Positions 34,646 through 46,383 of a stretch of DNA of 64,000 bases are shown piece after piece. The position numbers and the translations under genes are program-made. Numbering within the stretch: the first letter of the stretch is position 1; every line of letters begins with the position of its first letter. A model generated the notes under the pieces. The model saw only the letters and a program-made list of their open reading frames with translations, did not search any database and was not told the DNA's origin. Origin of the DNA: Endomychus coccineus (taxonomy: Eukaryota; Arthropoda; Insecta; Coleoptera; Endomychidae); the NCBI GenBank assembly GCA_958510875.1, contig CAUEHT010000001.1, forward strand, positions 310,001 through 374,000. Direction: 5' to 3'.

Positions 34646-35097
34646 ACATATTATTTATTTCATTATTTTTAAATGTTGATGTAGTTATTTTTTATTATTG
34701 TTTTCCAAGTTCCTATACAGGGTGTCGCAAAATTCGACTGCCAACGCTCTCGTACAAATTCCTTATACCAAATTAAGAACATTGAGGTAGAGAACTTATG
34801 TCTGTAATTGCACCAATTTAACAATAAACTATTTTGTTTCTTAAACTTCAATACCTTGTATTTTGGGAAGGGTGCATTTACGGACATCAGTTCTCTACCT
34901 CCATGGTTTTATTTGGTACAAGAAATTTTCCCTCCACAATCGTGATATTTCAGGACACCCAGTATACTTATATTACTTGTGCAATACTTAGTTTGTAGTT
35001 TTTTCTCAATAAATACTAGAGTTGTTTTAAGGTATTGTTTTACTTATCAAGTGATAGAAATGGCAGTTTCTTTATACACTGAATAAATTAAATATAT
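34646..35097. other. Intergenic region between the two Harbinger genes
   Basis: About 450 bp AT-rich sequence between convergent genes. AATAAACATATT at the end of the Myb-like ORF may serve as a polyadenylation signal. Confidence 0.5.
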
Positions 35098-35999
35098 CTA
35101 TAACAAATTTTGAAAATAAGTGTTTATTAATGTGAAACGAACACTGTTGTTAATTCCTCCTTGTGCATGTCCAATCACAAGGTCATTAACATTTTCTGTT
35201 AATTCAATGGCAGCAATGATTTCTTCATTCACGTCTGGTGGATCCACATCTCCCATAGATATTGCAATATTGTGAAGAACAACCGATGCCATAACCACAG
35301 CTTCTACCTTTTCTAGTTTTAATCGGATTCCTAAGGCAAGAATTGGAAATCTTCTTTTTAAAACTCCAAATGCTCTCTCTATGGGGTTCCTTGTCCTAAT
35401 TTGGGCTTCATTGAATAGATTTCCATCTGGAGTTTGAGGATTTAAGAGAGGAGTTATAGTGTAGTTTTTTATGGCATAACCACTATCTGCTACAAGAAAA
35501 TTGTCACCATATACTCTGTTTTCAAAATCATTTCTGACTCTGCTATTTCTAAATATATTGGAGTCATGAGCAGATCCTGGCCATCGGCACACAATATCCT
35601 GAAATTTGAGTTTGGCATCGCAAATTGCTTGTACATTAAATGAGAAAAAACCTTTACGGTTTCTGTAGATTTCAGCATCTGCTCCCCCAGGAGACAGTAA
35701 TTTTACATGGGTACAGTCCAATGCCCCAATACATCTCGGTAGCTTGGCGATATTGAAAAAACCTTGTCTAACACTACATAATTCATTTTCATTTCTTGGC
35801 ATTTTTATAAATTCTCTGCCCAATCGAGCCAAAGCTTCTAAAACCATATACATTTTTCGGCTTGCTGTTGATTTGTCTATACCAACAAAGTCTCCAACAA
35901 CTTGCAGAAAACTCCCACCTTCGGAGCTCGAGGGTATGCAATAATTTCCACCATTTCCAAAAAGTCCTCATCATCAGTAATATCATAAAAATCATCCAT
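35098..35999 (-). pseudogene. Harbinger transposase (HARBI1-like, DDE_Tnp_4), internal deletion
   Basis: The 251-aa frame from 35853 carries IGALDCTHVKL (first Asp), WPGSAHDSNIF, FLVADSGYAIKNY (second Asp) and NPIERAFGVLKRRFP (Glu). Together they form the DDE nuclease that excises and inserts the element. Upstream, from 35999, an exon-like start MDDFYDITDDEDFLEMVEII runs into AYPRAPK. There the sequence jumps to GSFLQVVGDFVGIDKSTASR, so most of the N-terminal helix-turn-helix region is deleted. The catalytic part is whole but the protein is not. Confidence 0.88.
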
Positions 36000-38539
36000 G
36001 ATCGTTATAATAGAAAATCGACAAAACAAGAAAATGAGGTTAAAACCACTGGGTAGACATAAAAACACTGTTGAACCTTCTTTGAACGTCCAAATTTGGT
36101 AGTTCAAGATGAACCGCGTTCACCATTCAAAATTGACATTGTACAACGGAACTGTTTCGTTGAACCAGAGATCAGCGTGATCAAACCGTGAACTCGGAAT
36201 GAACGCAGATTGTACAACCGGGCCTTAGTAGGAAAATTAATAACTCATTTAAAGAAAGATCATTTATTACAAGATAATGCTGTATATTATTGTAAGCAGA
36301 ATATGTGTTTCCGGTTATTCAATGACATTAATTCATATCGAAAACATTTGTTTTCTCATGGAAAAGAAGATGAATTAATTTGTGAAGATCAAGAGCAAGC
36401 TTGCCTTAATAATAATTCTAGTATAGAAAATGAAACAAATACTAAGAGGTGTGCTATGTCTCCTGATTTGTGTCCTCCAAAAATATCAAACTGTAACGAA
36501 ACGTTTAGTTTAGAAACTTTAACTGAAGATAAAATTTCAGAAATCAAAAATAATCTTTTCTCAGAATTTGAAACATTTATAATAGAAATGTATGATAATT
36601 CACTTGTACCAAGAAAATTTGTTCAATTTGTCATAAATTCCATGAAAAGAATTTTCATGGACATCTTTAGTTTATTGCAAAGAATTGTCAAAGCTGATAA
36701 TTTAAATATATCGCTTTTAATAAAATTATTGGTTGTCTACATGAATTGCTGGGATAGTTTTGATTCTGAATATAAATGTATTGAATCTTTTAAGTTGAGT
36801 GACAATTTTATTCCCCCTACAGATTACATTATAGGCCAAAGAAATGTTGAGAAAGTTAAATCTTCAAGTTTTGCAGAAATTTCTAATATTTCAGCTATTG
36901 CTAAATTCATACCACTACGAAAACTTTTTAAATCTCTATTTCAAAAAACTGAAGTCCTTGCTATTATGAAAAAATATGTCGCTGATTTAAGTAAAGATAC
37001 TTACACTATAAGTAATTTTTCCCAATGCGACTTATGGAAAATTAAAACTCAACATTATGATAATAAAATTGTGTTTCCATTATTTTTATTTTTCGATGAT
37101 TATGAAACAGGAAATCCCTTGGGGTCGCACGCTGGTGTTAACAAATTAGGAGCAGTTTATGTAACATTACCATCAATGCCACCTCATTTAGTATCAAAAT
37201 TGGGGAATATATATTTGTTTGCTTTACTCACAGGATCGAAAAGAATTTGGCAATATTGCTGTATTTTCCAAATTGAATTGAAGTTGTCTTCTTCAAGTTG
37301 GGTTTAATAAACGGCGACAATCTTGGTCTTCATTCAATTTTAGGATTTACTGAATGTTTCTCAGCTAATTTTTGCTGTCGTTTCTGCAAATTGCATAAAT
37401 CGAAAAGAAGAACAGATATTTTGGAGAGAGTGAACGTCTTAAAGAATTTTCAAATGTATGAGGAAGACGTAAAATTAAATGATGTATCTTCAACTGGGAT
37501 AAAGGAACAGTGTGTTTGGAATAATCTACCAGAGTTTCATGTAACATCTAATTACTCTGTCGATATTATGCATGACATTTTTGAAGGCGTGTGTGGTTAT
37601 GATCTGGGACTGCTTCTGAATGTGCTTATCAATGATTATAAGTTATTTTCTCTCGAAATACTCAATTCGAGAATACAGTATTTTAATTATTGCGAAAATG
37701 AGGTATCGAATAAGCCCCCACTTGTATCAACTGAACATCTTAAAAGAGGACTTAAAATGTCAGCAAGTGAAATGTTGTGTTTTTCGAGATATTTGGGTTT
37801 AATCATTGGTGATTTGATACCACGACATTTGAGAATATGGAATATATGGATACAACTCAGAGAAATTATTGGTTTAATTACTTCTCCCATAATTCACAGA
37901 AATGCTTACAAAAGACTCCAAGTTATGATTGAGGAACATCATCATCTTTATGTAACATTTTTTGGTGATTTAAAGCCGATACATCATCATTTATTGCATT
38001 ACCCTAGAGTAATGCAAATGTGTGGACCTTTGATACATTTTTGGAGCATGAGAGCAGAGCAGAAACATAGACAATCAAAAATGACATCCAATGTTTCGTG
38101 CAACTTTAAAAGCATTATACATACATTAACTGTAAAATCTCAATTGAAATTTTGTAAAAGTCTTAACAATTTCTCCAATGCTGATAATGTTGAGTTTGGT
38201 TCAATAAGTCCATTGACTTTTACAGAACATACTAAATATTTCAATAATTTTCAGTACTTATCTGTGGTTTCTGTTAAATGGATTAAACATTGTGGCACTT
38301 TATATAAACCTGAATACATATTGATACTGGAACAGGTAGGGGATGAACCCTTTCCTTTATTTGGTGAAATCAAAAAACTATTTCTGTTTAATAATGTACA
38401 AGCTTATATTCTATGTACAGCATTTCATTCAGTTGCATTCAGTAGGCATCACTATGCATTTGAAGTACATGTAAACGATCATACAGATTACAAATTATAC
38501 AAGATCGAAGATGTTTGTTCTTACGCTCCTTGCCAAATA

Positions 38540-39010
38540 CTTAAACTGAATGGAGAACAACTGATTTCAACTCGATTTGAATAATATTAAGCAATTAAAT
38601 ACTTGTTTTATCTTCACTAGAAGGATATCATATATCCATATTTGAATTATATTTTTGGTAGGTTTAAACGTTTTTTCTTTTATTTAAATTGAAGCATTTG
38701 TAAATAATTTCTTTGTTGATGAATAGGTAGCATCTTTATAATACTTTTTTAATACAGAACATTTTTATTTTTTCATTGTATTTGTTCTTGTGCCTCTTGC
38801 CATTTGTTTAAACTAAATGAGAACAACAAATTTCAACGCGATTTAAATAATATTAAACAACATGAACTTGTTTGAAGTTTTATCTTCAATTTTTAAGTTA
38901 TTCTGTAGAAGTGTAATTGTTCATATTATATCCAGATTTGTGTTATATTTTGGTATGCCTTAATTTTCCTAAATTAAATTAAAGCATTTGTAAATAATTA
39001 CTATTTTAAT
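38540..39010 (+). repeat. Diverged tandem duplication of the Tnp2-like gene 3' end
   Basis: The segment around the stop codon (CGATTTGAATAATATTAAGC at 38573) recurs at about 38845 as CGATTTAAATAATATTAAAC. Flanking similarity runs from 38527-38720 to 38800-39010. There is no added coding capacity. Confidence 0.6.
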
Positions 39011-40455
39011 GAGACCTAATCATCAAAATAGTAATTATGTAAAAATGTTTTACTTAGTTTCAAAAAATTTAGACGAACAGCATGTTTATAGTCTTTAAAT
39101 ACAGGAAAATTGTATTTTTTCATTTTATTATTGTCAAATTTTATAAACAACAATAAGATTCACTTGATTTTGTCTGTACTTATTTAGGAATTTGATACAA
39201 TAAAATAGTTATAAATATAGGTGATTATTTATTTCCTCCATTAGAAACATAGTTACCTAGAAATTTCTAAAAATATAATAATAACTAAGCGCGCACTGAT
39301 AACTGTGATTCATTTCTTGAGGTATTTCGACTTATTCGTTCTGAAGAACATCCGAAGGCCGTTGAGTTACCCAGAGATTAACAAGACGAAACCGCTATCA
39401 TTGAAAATGAACTTTGGTAATATAATACCTTTTTCTTATTATCTGAAGGCATCAAAAACTAGGATTTAAACACAAAAATATGTAATAGAATTAAACAAAA
39501 TATACAATTTTATGCATATTTCAGTTACAAAATTATACAATTTTGTACTAAAATTGTCTGCATAAATGGTACAATTATTTGAGGTTTATAGCAAGTATTG
39601 TGTAGGAAACCTAAAATAATTGTTCCAGAAGTATGCACAATAGGATGTATGAGTATAACAATTTTGTGTGGTTTTCTATACAATATATCCATACGGTATA
39701 TACCATATTGTGGAATTCTCTTACACAAATTGTATAATAAACTAGAACATGAAATTTAAAAAATGCATATCATGGAAGGTATCACTTGGCTATATAGAAT
39801 GTAACAGAATACAGCTATTAATGTGCACAAACAACACAATATTTTGAAACAAGATAGAATACAAATTTGACAGTATCAACACAATATTTCAAGTACAAAT
39901 TTATTAGCTTAGAATACACAAATTGTTCCTGTCTTCATTTTAGGAACAATTTGTATAACAAAATTATAAAATTGTATTGAAATAGTACATTTATTTCTCT
40001 CAGTGTGTTAGACACAAATAGAACACAATCCTACCCTTATTCTTTTACGACAAACGTTGAGTAAAATGTTCAAACAACATCCAAAAAGTACACTTGATTT
40101 GACCTTGAGCTTCACGAGTTACATGGCACTAATGTGGCAAAAATTTGTTTTTTCGCTTATATCTTCTTTCCTATTGACTGTAGGTATAGAACATTCTGCA
40201 GAGAAATTGAAGTTTACAAAATTCTGTACAAAAAAGTATTCCAGTAGTTTTTTCGTAAGTCTAACCGTTTTACCGTAGTATAGGTGTTAAAAGTGTGAAT
40301 CCAATACGAAGTACCCCATTCCACACCACCTTTGAGTTGAGTACGAGGCGCGTTTTTTTTAAATGTGGTATCCCGTTTAGGCCTAATCCACCGTCTCGTT
40401 CGGTCAAAATATCCTCTCAATACTTCTTAAAACAGTCAAAATAGACTTACCTTAA
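39011..40455. other. Right subterminal region of the CACTA-like element and its flank
   Basis: Rich in scattered ACAATTTTGT/ACACAAATTGT-like words between about 39500 and 39990, as expected for subterminal transposase-binding repeats of CACTA elements. After the terminus at 40005 come 450 bp without recognised features. Confidence 0.45.
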
Positions 40456-42760
40456 GCTTCTTCATCTTCGTCTTCTTCTCCTTCTATGTCGCGTTGTTCC
40501 AGATAATCCGTAGAAAATGATTGTAATTGATTTTCATTCTTTCCTTCATCAAATTGGTTTTCTCCGTTATCTTCTATTGTATTGGCATTCAAACACGATT
40601 GTCCGTTGCAATAACCAAAAATTGACGAGCATTTTATCCCCAATTTTCTACATCCACACAATGGTCCACAACCTTTGGTGCAATTACAGAAGATCTGATT
40701 TAAAAGAGAATCCGGAGCGGGAGCTTGCATTGTTTGTATCGGTTCCAATACATCGTTTCTCAATATCCATCCCCACTCATTAGGGTTTAATTCATTTCCC
40801 AGCCACTTTTGTACTTGAAAATGAACTCTGTGAAAGTGCTCTTTAGCTGCACTATCTGTTGGCGGTAATACAGCCAATTTCACCGGCTTACTTTCACTTA
40901 TTAATTTCGTGAAACACGTGTAACGATATTGATCAATGGATGCTATTTCAATTGGAGCTCCATATAATGCCAGTAAAAATTTAATCCCATTGGAAGAAAT
41001 CAATTCGTGTGAGGAATCTCCTTGCGTGAAAACTTGAGCTGCAGCTTGCAAATCTTGGCGTTTTTGCAATAGCTTCAAAGCTGTCGTTTTACCTTTACCA
41101 AAAAGAGCTGACGTTGTGTCACACCCAGAGACAGCATGGAGAAATAAAAGATGATGTCTACTGCATTTATATTGGTAAGAACTTTGAGATGAGTAAATTG
41201 TTTGTGGAACTTTTCCTCTGCCTGGCTTCACGAAATAAATTTCTCCATCAATCGGCGTATGAGCTATCAGGAGTACAATGAGGTCTACATCCTCCCCGAC
41301 AACGACAGTTTCATTTTGCCGCAATTCTTCAAGTGCTGTTTCGATGATTAAAACATCGGCATCATCTTCAGATTGCTTGACACGGATATTATGAACCTCG
41401 AAATGCTTAGCCAACATCGAAATCAATCTGGTTTTGTTGCTGTTGTTAGCAAAAAATATATATTGGCTTACCGTTGCGTTCATTGTTTCATCGAACAAAA
41501 TTTCTACCGATGATAATTTGGAAGATCTGCGGATTTGTTCCATACTTTTCACACTTTTGCTGCTGTTTGAATATCCATCGAAGACTATAATAGTATTCGG
41601 GCCAAAATGTTTCTGTACATAAGCTGTGCAAATGGAATTAAAAGCATCATTTTGATGCCACTCTGTGTAAGAGGAAGCTACCGTCAATTATATAAGTTGC
41701 ATTTTCAAAATCAGGTCGAGTTTTCAATGGTTTAAAGATATCAAAGAGAGATGACTTCTTGGTTTTACGCATGCCAGTGTCATCGAAGAGTGATACTGGA
41801 TATGGAGCCAATTCATATTGGAAAATTCCCCGGAGTTCTTCGGTGGATTTGTTCATGGCACTAATTCTTTGAAACAATAGTGATGGATCGACGGGTACTG
41901 TTCGATCGTGAACCTTGATTTTACCATTTACTGTTGAAAACGGAAGTACTCTACTAGCGCGCGTGAATTTTATATCATTGAAATTCGTGCCCAGAACTTT
42001 GTCAATTGCGGCAGTACCAATTTCTTGCGCCTTGTGGCAGTTTATTTTTTCATCGCCAGTCAGACCTGTTGCAATGGACGTGATTTTTTGAATACTCGGA
42101 AATGGATTGTGTGATTGAAACCATTCCGAAAGTCTCTGTATATCAGTGTCATTTTTAACAATTCGCGAATCCCTCGCGTCGACATGTTGTTCACTACTAC
42201 TGAATGAAAGATCACAAAAATTCTCAAGACCTTCGGAAATATTACTTGCCGCAACCAGTCCAAGAATCCATTTGCTTAAGACGCTTTCCTTAGTAATTCG
42301 TCCATGTGTGAAGCTCCTCTTGATTTCGAGGATTTCATTAGTGTCTGTTCAATGACCATATCACTCCATGTTCCACAAAAATACTTATCTGTGCGTTTGA
42401 TTGCGAAAAAGTTGTTGGTAAACTTGTTGAATGCTTCCCTATCCATTATAGTTTCCAATTTCTGCATATCCTGAACGTATAGATTTGCTGATTTTGCGTA
42501 CAAGAAGTGCCCTGTCGCGTGGAAATATGGAATCATTTTTTTTACTGCCGTCAAATGAGCCTTCCAGTCTCCCATTCTCTCTGCTCGAATAAATTCTTTC
42601 GCAATAGTGAATCGTTATCGAATTCACACTATCAAAAAATCTACCTTCCCATCGCCTCTATCGATACTAGCTTCTCTCAATGTTTTTAAACCACGCTCAA
42701 CTGTCACGGTCGGTCCGTTTTCAAGCGATTCATTGCAAATGCAACAGACGCTCTCCATTT
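40456..42760 (-). pseudogene. FEN1/PIN-like nuclease with CXC-type tail, broken
   Basis: On the minus strand from ATG 42760 the frame starts MESVCCICNESLENGP, a CxxC-type N-terminus, and soon meets stops. Homologous blocks continue (HLTAVKKMIPYFHATGHFLY, YAKSANLYVQDMQKLE). After several shifts comes MFQRISAMNKS to TYIIDGSFLLHRV (41877-41647), then a 411-aa ORF (41687-40456). It has acidic motifs of the FEN1/XPG-I type PIN nucleases: IIVFDGYS, EDDADVLIIETALEEL and VGEDVDLIVLLIA, followed by LFLHAVSGCDTTSALFGKG. The C-terminus has a Cys-rich CNCTKGCGPLCGC..C..C region like a CXC (tesmin/TSO1) motif, and an acidic tail. The gene is of a multicopy insect type, possibly TE-borne. I cannot name it. 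Confidence 0.6.
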
Positions 42761-43122
42761 TGGCTTGTATAATATACTTGAGAATACACGTCTTTCTTGC
42801 GATAGAACCGATTCAATACTGACACGCTAAACAGAGTGCAGGCAGCAACGATAGACCTCGTTGGCAGGCAGACTGCTAGGCTGCCTAGATAACTCTACTA
42901 CCGTAGAATGAAATGTCTTATGGAAGGGACCAACACTGTCATGGCCGGCGAAAGTATTTACGCTTCCAAAACACGGGAGGGCGCGTCAAGCGTCCGAAAT
43001 TAATAGAAATTATAATGCGCATGCGATTGTTATTGCTTTTCAATAGTAGCCATGTTTAATTCTTTTGTGGATTTTGTTTCCATAACGACTTGTTGCTTGC
43101 TATCATACACGCTATTTCTACA

Positions 43123-43124
<2 letters not shown>
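42761..43124. other. Non-coding stretch
   Basis: Upstream of the nuclease-like gene. GC-richer around 42840-42970 (repeated GCAGGCAG/GGCTGCC words); no ORF recognised. Confidence 0.5.

Positions 43125-43192
<68 letters not shown>
43125..43192. repeat. (AT)n microsatellite
   Basis: About 68 bp of alternating AT. Confidence 0.95.
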
Positions 43193-43194
<2 letters not shown>

Positions 43195-43222
43195 TAATCA
43201 TGTACAGGTAAACTATAGGTGA

Positions 43223-43696
43223 ATGAAAATAATTGAATTTCTCTCATTGACACTCTTTCAGGTTTTCATGCTGCAAGGTATTGAGGGAAAATGGGAACAA
43301 CCAATTACGTATCAATTTATTAAAGGAGCAGCAAAAGCTGAAACCATTAAATGTTCAATTCAAAACATTGTACGATCTTGCAGGGAAATTGGTTTCAATG
43401 TGGTGGCTACAATTTGCGATCAAGGTACAAATAATGTCAGTACGATAAACAAATTAGTGAAGGAAACGATAGAGGAGTGTGCAAGAGGAGGGAAAGAATT
43501 ATATGACTTCATATTTGAAGTCGATGGACAACAAATTATGCCATTGTATGATCCACCACATTTACTGAAAGGTGTGAGAAACAACCTCCCAACAAAAACC
43601 GTTCATTACACGCTAAACGGAACTCCAAAAAAAGCTAAATGGGAAGATATACAAAAGGCATGGCAACTGGATAATGTTAGTTGCATCGACTATTAA
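43223..43696 (+). pseudogene. P-element/THAP9-like transposase fragment
   Basis: The ORF reads GKWEQPITYQFIKGAAKAE and IGFNVVATICDQGTNNVS, then MPLYDPPHLLKGVRNNL, characteristic blocks of the RNase H-like core of P-element/THAP9 transposases. It is a single internal fragment with no THAP zinc finger and no C-terminal part. An acceptor-like CTCTTTCAG precedes coding at 43262. It is probably one exon of a longer, decayed copy. Confidence 0.75.
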
Positions 43697-43914
43697 CCTT
43701 ATGGCAATTAATGATAAGTTTAATTTGTGTCATATTACATAAAATAAGTGTATATCTAAATCTTCAAATTGCAGAACAAACCATTGTAATTAGTCTCGAT
43801 ATTTACTTGTATTTATATGAATATTTTATGTATTTTTGTTTTAACAAATTGCCATTAGTCTCAATATTTAATTATATTATTATATATAGTCATTTCTATT
43901 GTTTTTGATGTTTT
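43697..43914. other. Non-coding stretch
   Basis: AT-rich sequence between the P-like fragment and the gypsy B leader; no recognised feature. Confidence 0.45.
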
Positions 43915-45340
43915 GTAATGAAGCATCCTTCATTACTTACAAATAAATTTGAATATCTCAGTAGAATCGAATTACATAGGCAAAGTTAAGAGATCAAACT
44001 TCGTGCACATCTATGTATAAAAACTGGTGAACAGAATTTGCCAGCCGGTCACCTGTTCACGTTACGTCACACGCCGCGATCTGTTTAAAAGCCAGCCCAT
44101 TTCATAGCGAAAGGGGACTGACTTGTCAGACCAGCACCGAGATTGACCTGCCGTAATCTAAACAACCCGAAGCCGTTGCTATTGTGCAAATCCGAGAAAT
44201 AGAGAGTGAGTATTAATTGCCGTTTAAAATCCATTCAAGTCATTGAATTAACATTCTAGGATATAAGTCCGATTTCAAATTCGAACTTTGTTTATAAATT
44301 CAATAGTCTACAAAACAATCCTTATAGCTTGGACGAATACGATTCAGCTTCTGCGAATTGTTTTTCTAGAGACTAAGTTAGGATATTGTCCGAGACCGAT
44401 TTGTAGAATTGTGAATAAACACACAGCCGAAACCGCTGGGAAAATCAATCCTTATAGCTTGGACGAATACGATCCAGCTTCTGCGAATTGTTTTTCTAGA
44501 GAATTAACATTCCAGTATATAAGTCCGATTTCAAATTCGAACTTTGTTTATAAATTCAATAGTCTACAAAACAATCCTTATAGCTTGGACGAATACGATT
44601 CAGCTTCTGCGAATAATTTTTTTTTAGAGACTAAGTTAGGATATTGTCCGAGACCGATTTGTAGAATTGTTAATAAAGTCACAGCCGAAACCGCTGGAAA
44701 AATCAATCCTTATAGCTTGGACGAATACGATCCAGCTTCTGCGAATTGATTTCAGGGGCTACGTGGTGATTCTCTCCGAGACCGACTTGTGAAATTATTA
44801 AGTCAGTCATAGCCGAAGATAGCTGACAAATCAACCTAGTCCGTTATACCCCGTTCCGTAAGAAATTACGTCTGAAATACAGGTCAGAGCGAATACACGA
44901 CCCACGCTCCGTCGAAGTTAAAAGTGTACTAAATATTTAGATTGTCGCGTTTCATTTCATTTCTAGACCTAGGGACAAAAACTTGTCTATCATCTCACGC
45001 AGATGGTGGAGACTCCCGACGATAGGAAAACATCTAATTAGCGCGTTATTTTATACACGGAAAACGAACACATTAAACGGCCTGTTCCTAGCAACATTTT
45101 GTAAATAGATTGTACATAGCTGGTGTAAATGTAAATAGAGATAATTGATAAACTTAGTTGAGCAAGAAATATCTGTTTTATTTGGCAATCCACACGAAAG
45201 AGAAACAGCAATTCTAAAACCTATATAAAAAGGGAACCTGGACCCTCAAGAAACCCGAGCAGGTCAGTTACTGTCATAAGAGGACAGTAAGTGACAACCT
45301 CCCCACTTGTAATTAACCATTCAAGCGGATGGAGGTTACA
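43915..45340 (+). repeat. Putative long 5' LTR of gypsy element B, with internal tandem repeats
   Basis: The end is set by GGTTACA (45334-45340) just before a primer site; the start (about 43915) is a guess. Inside, two roughly 255-bp units (about 44254-44508 and 44509-44755) repeat, each with two copies of TCCTTATAGCTTGGACGAAT. A TATATAAAA lies at about 45221. Only one LTR copy is present in the window, since the element is cut at 48260. Confidence 0.5.
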
Positions 45341-45343
45341 AAA

Positions 45344-45355
45344 TGGCGCCCGAGC
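45344..45355 (+). promoter_or_regulatory. Primer-binding site of gypsy element B
   Basis: TGGCGCCCGAGC is the start of a tRNA-Lys-type primer site, 3 bp after the putative LTR end and about 50 bp before gag. Confidence 0.75.
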
Positions 45356-45407
45356 TTTAAAGTAACGGAAACTAGATAGAAATTGCTCTCTTTGATTGCC
45401 AAATAAA

Positions 45408-46383
45408 ATGTCATTAGTAGAGGAAGATATTACAGGGGTCGGTAGCAAAGAATCGTGGGTATATAGCAAACGAAAAGACGAATTGGAAGTGGAACTTGCC
45501 AAGTTGGGATTAGAAACAAAAGGTACTGTAGACGAATTGAGAAAACGGTTAATCGAATTCTTACGAAGTGAAATACCTGGGGGAAAATCCAAAATGGAGA
45601 AGAATAATGACAGAGGTAAACTCATGGATCAGGTCCGTAAATGGGGTGTACACTTTGAAGGGAAAAGGGACAGCCTGGAATTCTTAGAACGATTTTCCGA
45701 GCTCAGGATAGCATATGGAATTGAAGAAGAAGATTGTCTGCAGGTATTGCCCGAATTATTGAAAGGCCAAGCCTTATTGTGGTATAGAAACAATAACACA
45801 CAGTGGCAAACATGGTCGGATTTTATAACAGATTTTGAGTTATATTTCCTTCCAAATAACTATCGACAGGATATCCTAGATTCAATCGTGAAAACGGTGC
45901 AGGGCCCTCAGGAAGACACAAAGGAATTTATAATTGCTTTGCAGGCTCTGTGCAGAAAGTCAAGTTATAAACAAACAAGAGGAATTGAACAGAATTTATA
46001 GAAACCTGCGACCAGAAATCCGACGGTACGTTAGGCCTAGGGATTTCTCTTCTCTGTCGGACCTAATCCAACTCTGCGAAGAGTATGGAAATTTACAGAA
46101 GGAGTAAGGGGATGATCGGAGAAAATGTAGTATAGAACCAAAAGAGACTGTAAACTACATACAAGCGAATAGAGCATTGCCCCGGAATATAGATCAGCAA
46201 GAAGTATGTTGGAGATGCGGTGAAAAGGGACACCGGCGTTTCGAGTGTAGGGGCACTTTTAAACGATTCTGCTCGCGATGTGGCAAACAGGGTATTCTGA
46301 CTCGAGAATGCCAATGCAGGAATACGAAACCGGGAAACGAGCGGACGTCCAGCGGACAAGGAGGAGCCGCTGGGACGTCATAG
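45408..46383 (+). pseudogene. Gag of gypsy element B, frameshifted
   Basis: The first ORF (ATG at 45408, MSLVEEDITGVGSKESWVYS) has a SAP-like helix pair (ELEVELAKLGLETKGTVDEL) and a gag core (LLKGQALLWYRNNNTQWQTW). It runs to 46001. The frame shifts near 45960; the C-terminal part contains EIRRYVRPRDFSSLSDL and two zinc knuckles, CWRCGEKGHRRFEC and CSRCGKQG..C. It would form particles and bind RNA. Confidence 0.8.

Larger units (their letters stand above)
33376..36224. mobile_element. PIF/Harbinger transposon nested in the CACTA-like transposase gene
   Basis: The ends GGGCCGGTTGTACAAT and, reversed, GGCCCGGTTGTACAAT are inverted, and both are flanked by TTA (33373-33375, 36225-36227), the target duplication typical of this superfamily. 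It contains the two expected genes, a Myb/SANT-like protein (plus) and a DDE transposase (minus), in convergent orientation. Length is 2,849 bp. Confidence 0.95.
33331..38584 (+). pseudogene. Tnp2-like (CACTA) transposase gene, split by Harbinger and frameshifted
   Basis: Coding begins at or before 33331 (MYEFLCFRFEETTHL), is interrupted by the Harbinger element at 33376-36224, and resumes in the same phase at 36228 (VGKLITHLKKDHLL). A Cys/His region (CKQNMCFRLFNDINSYRKHL) looks like a C2H2 finger. The core NPLGSHAGVNKLGAVYVTLP and DIMHDIFEGVCGYDLGL resemble the Tnp2 transposase of CACTA elements (Transposase_21 family). Near 37255-37300 a deletion with frameshift breaks the frame; the second part runs 37298-38584. 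Other landmarks are LIIGDLIPRHLRIWNIWIQ and FWSMRAEQKHRQSK. The transposase would cut at the CACTG ends, but this copy is dead. Confidence 0.7.
29436..40005 (+). mobile_element. CACTA-like (CMC/EnSpm-type) two-gene transposon with nested Harbinger
   Basis: The left end reads CACTGAGAGAAAA and the right end TTATTTCTCTCAGTG, inverted to each other. TG lies outside each end (29434-29435 and 40006-40007), consistent with a 2-bp target duplication. Inside are an 8-exon SAM-domain gene (30020-33193) and a Tnp2-like transposase gene (33331 to 38584, interrupted), both on the plus strand. Subterminal regions are rich in ACACAAAATTGT-like words. The combination of CACTG ends and a Tnp2-like protein supports the CMC superfamily. 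The terminal repeat is short (about 10 bp clear), so the boundary call is an inference from ends plus content. Confidence 0.65.
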
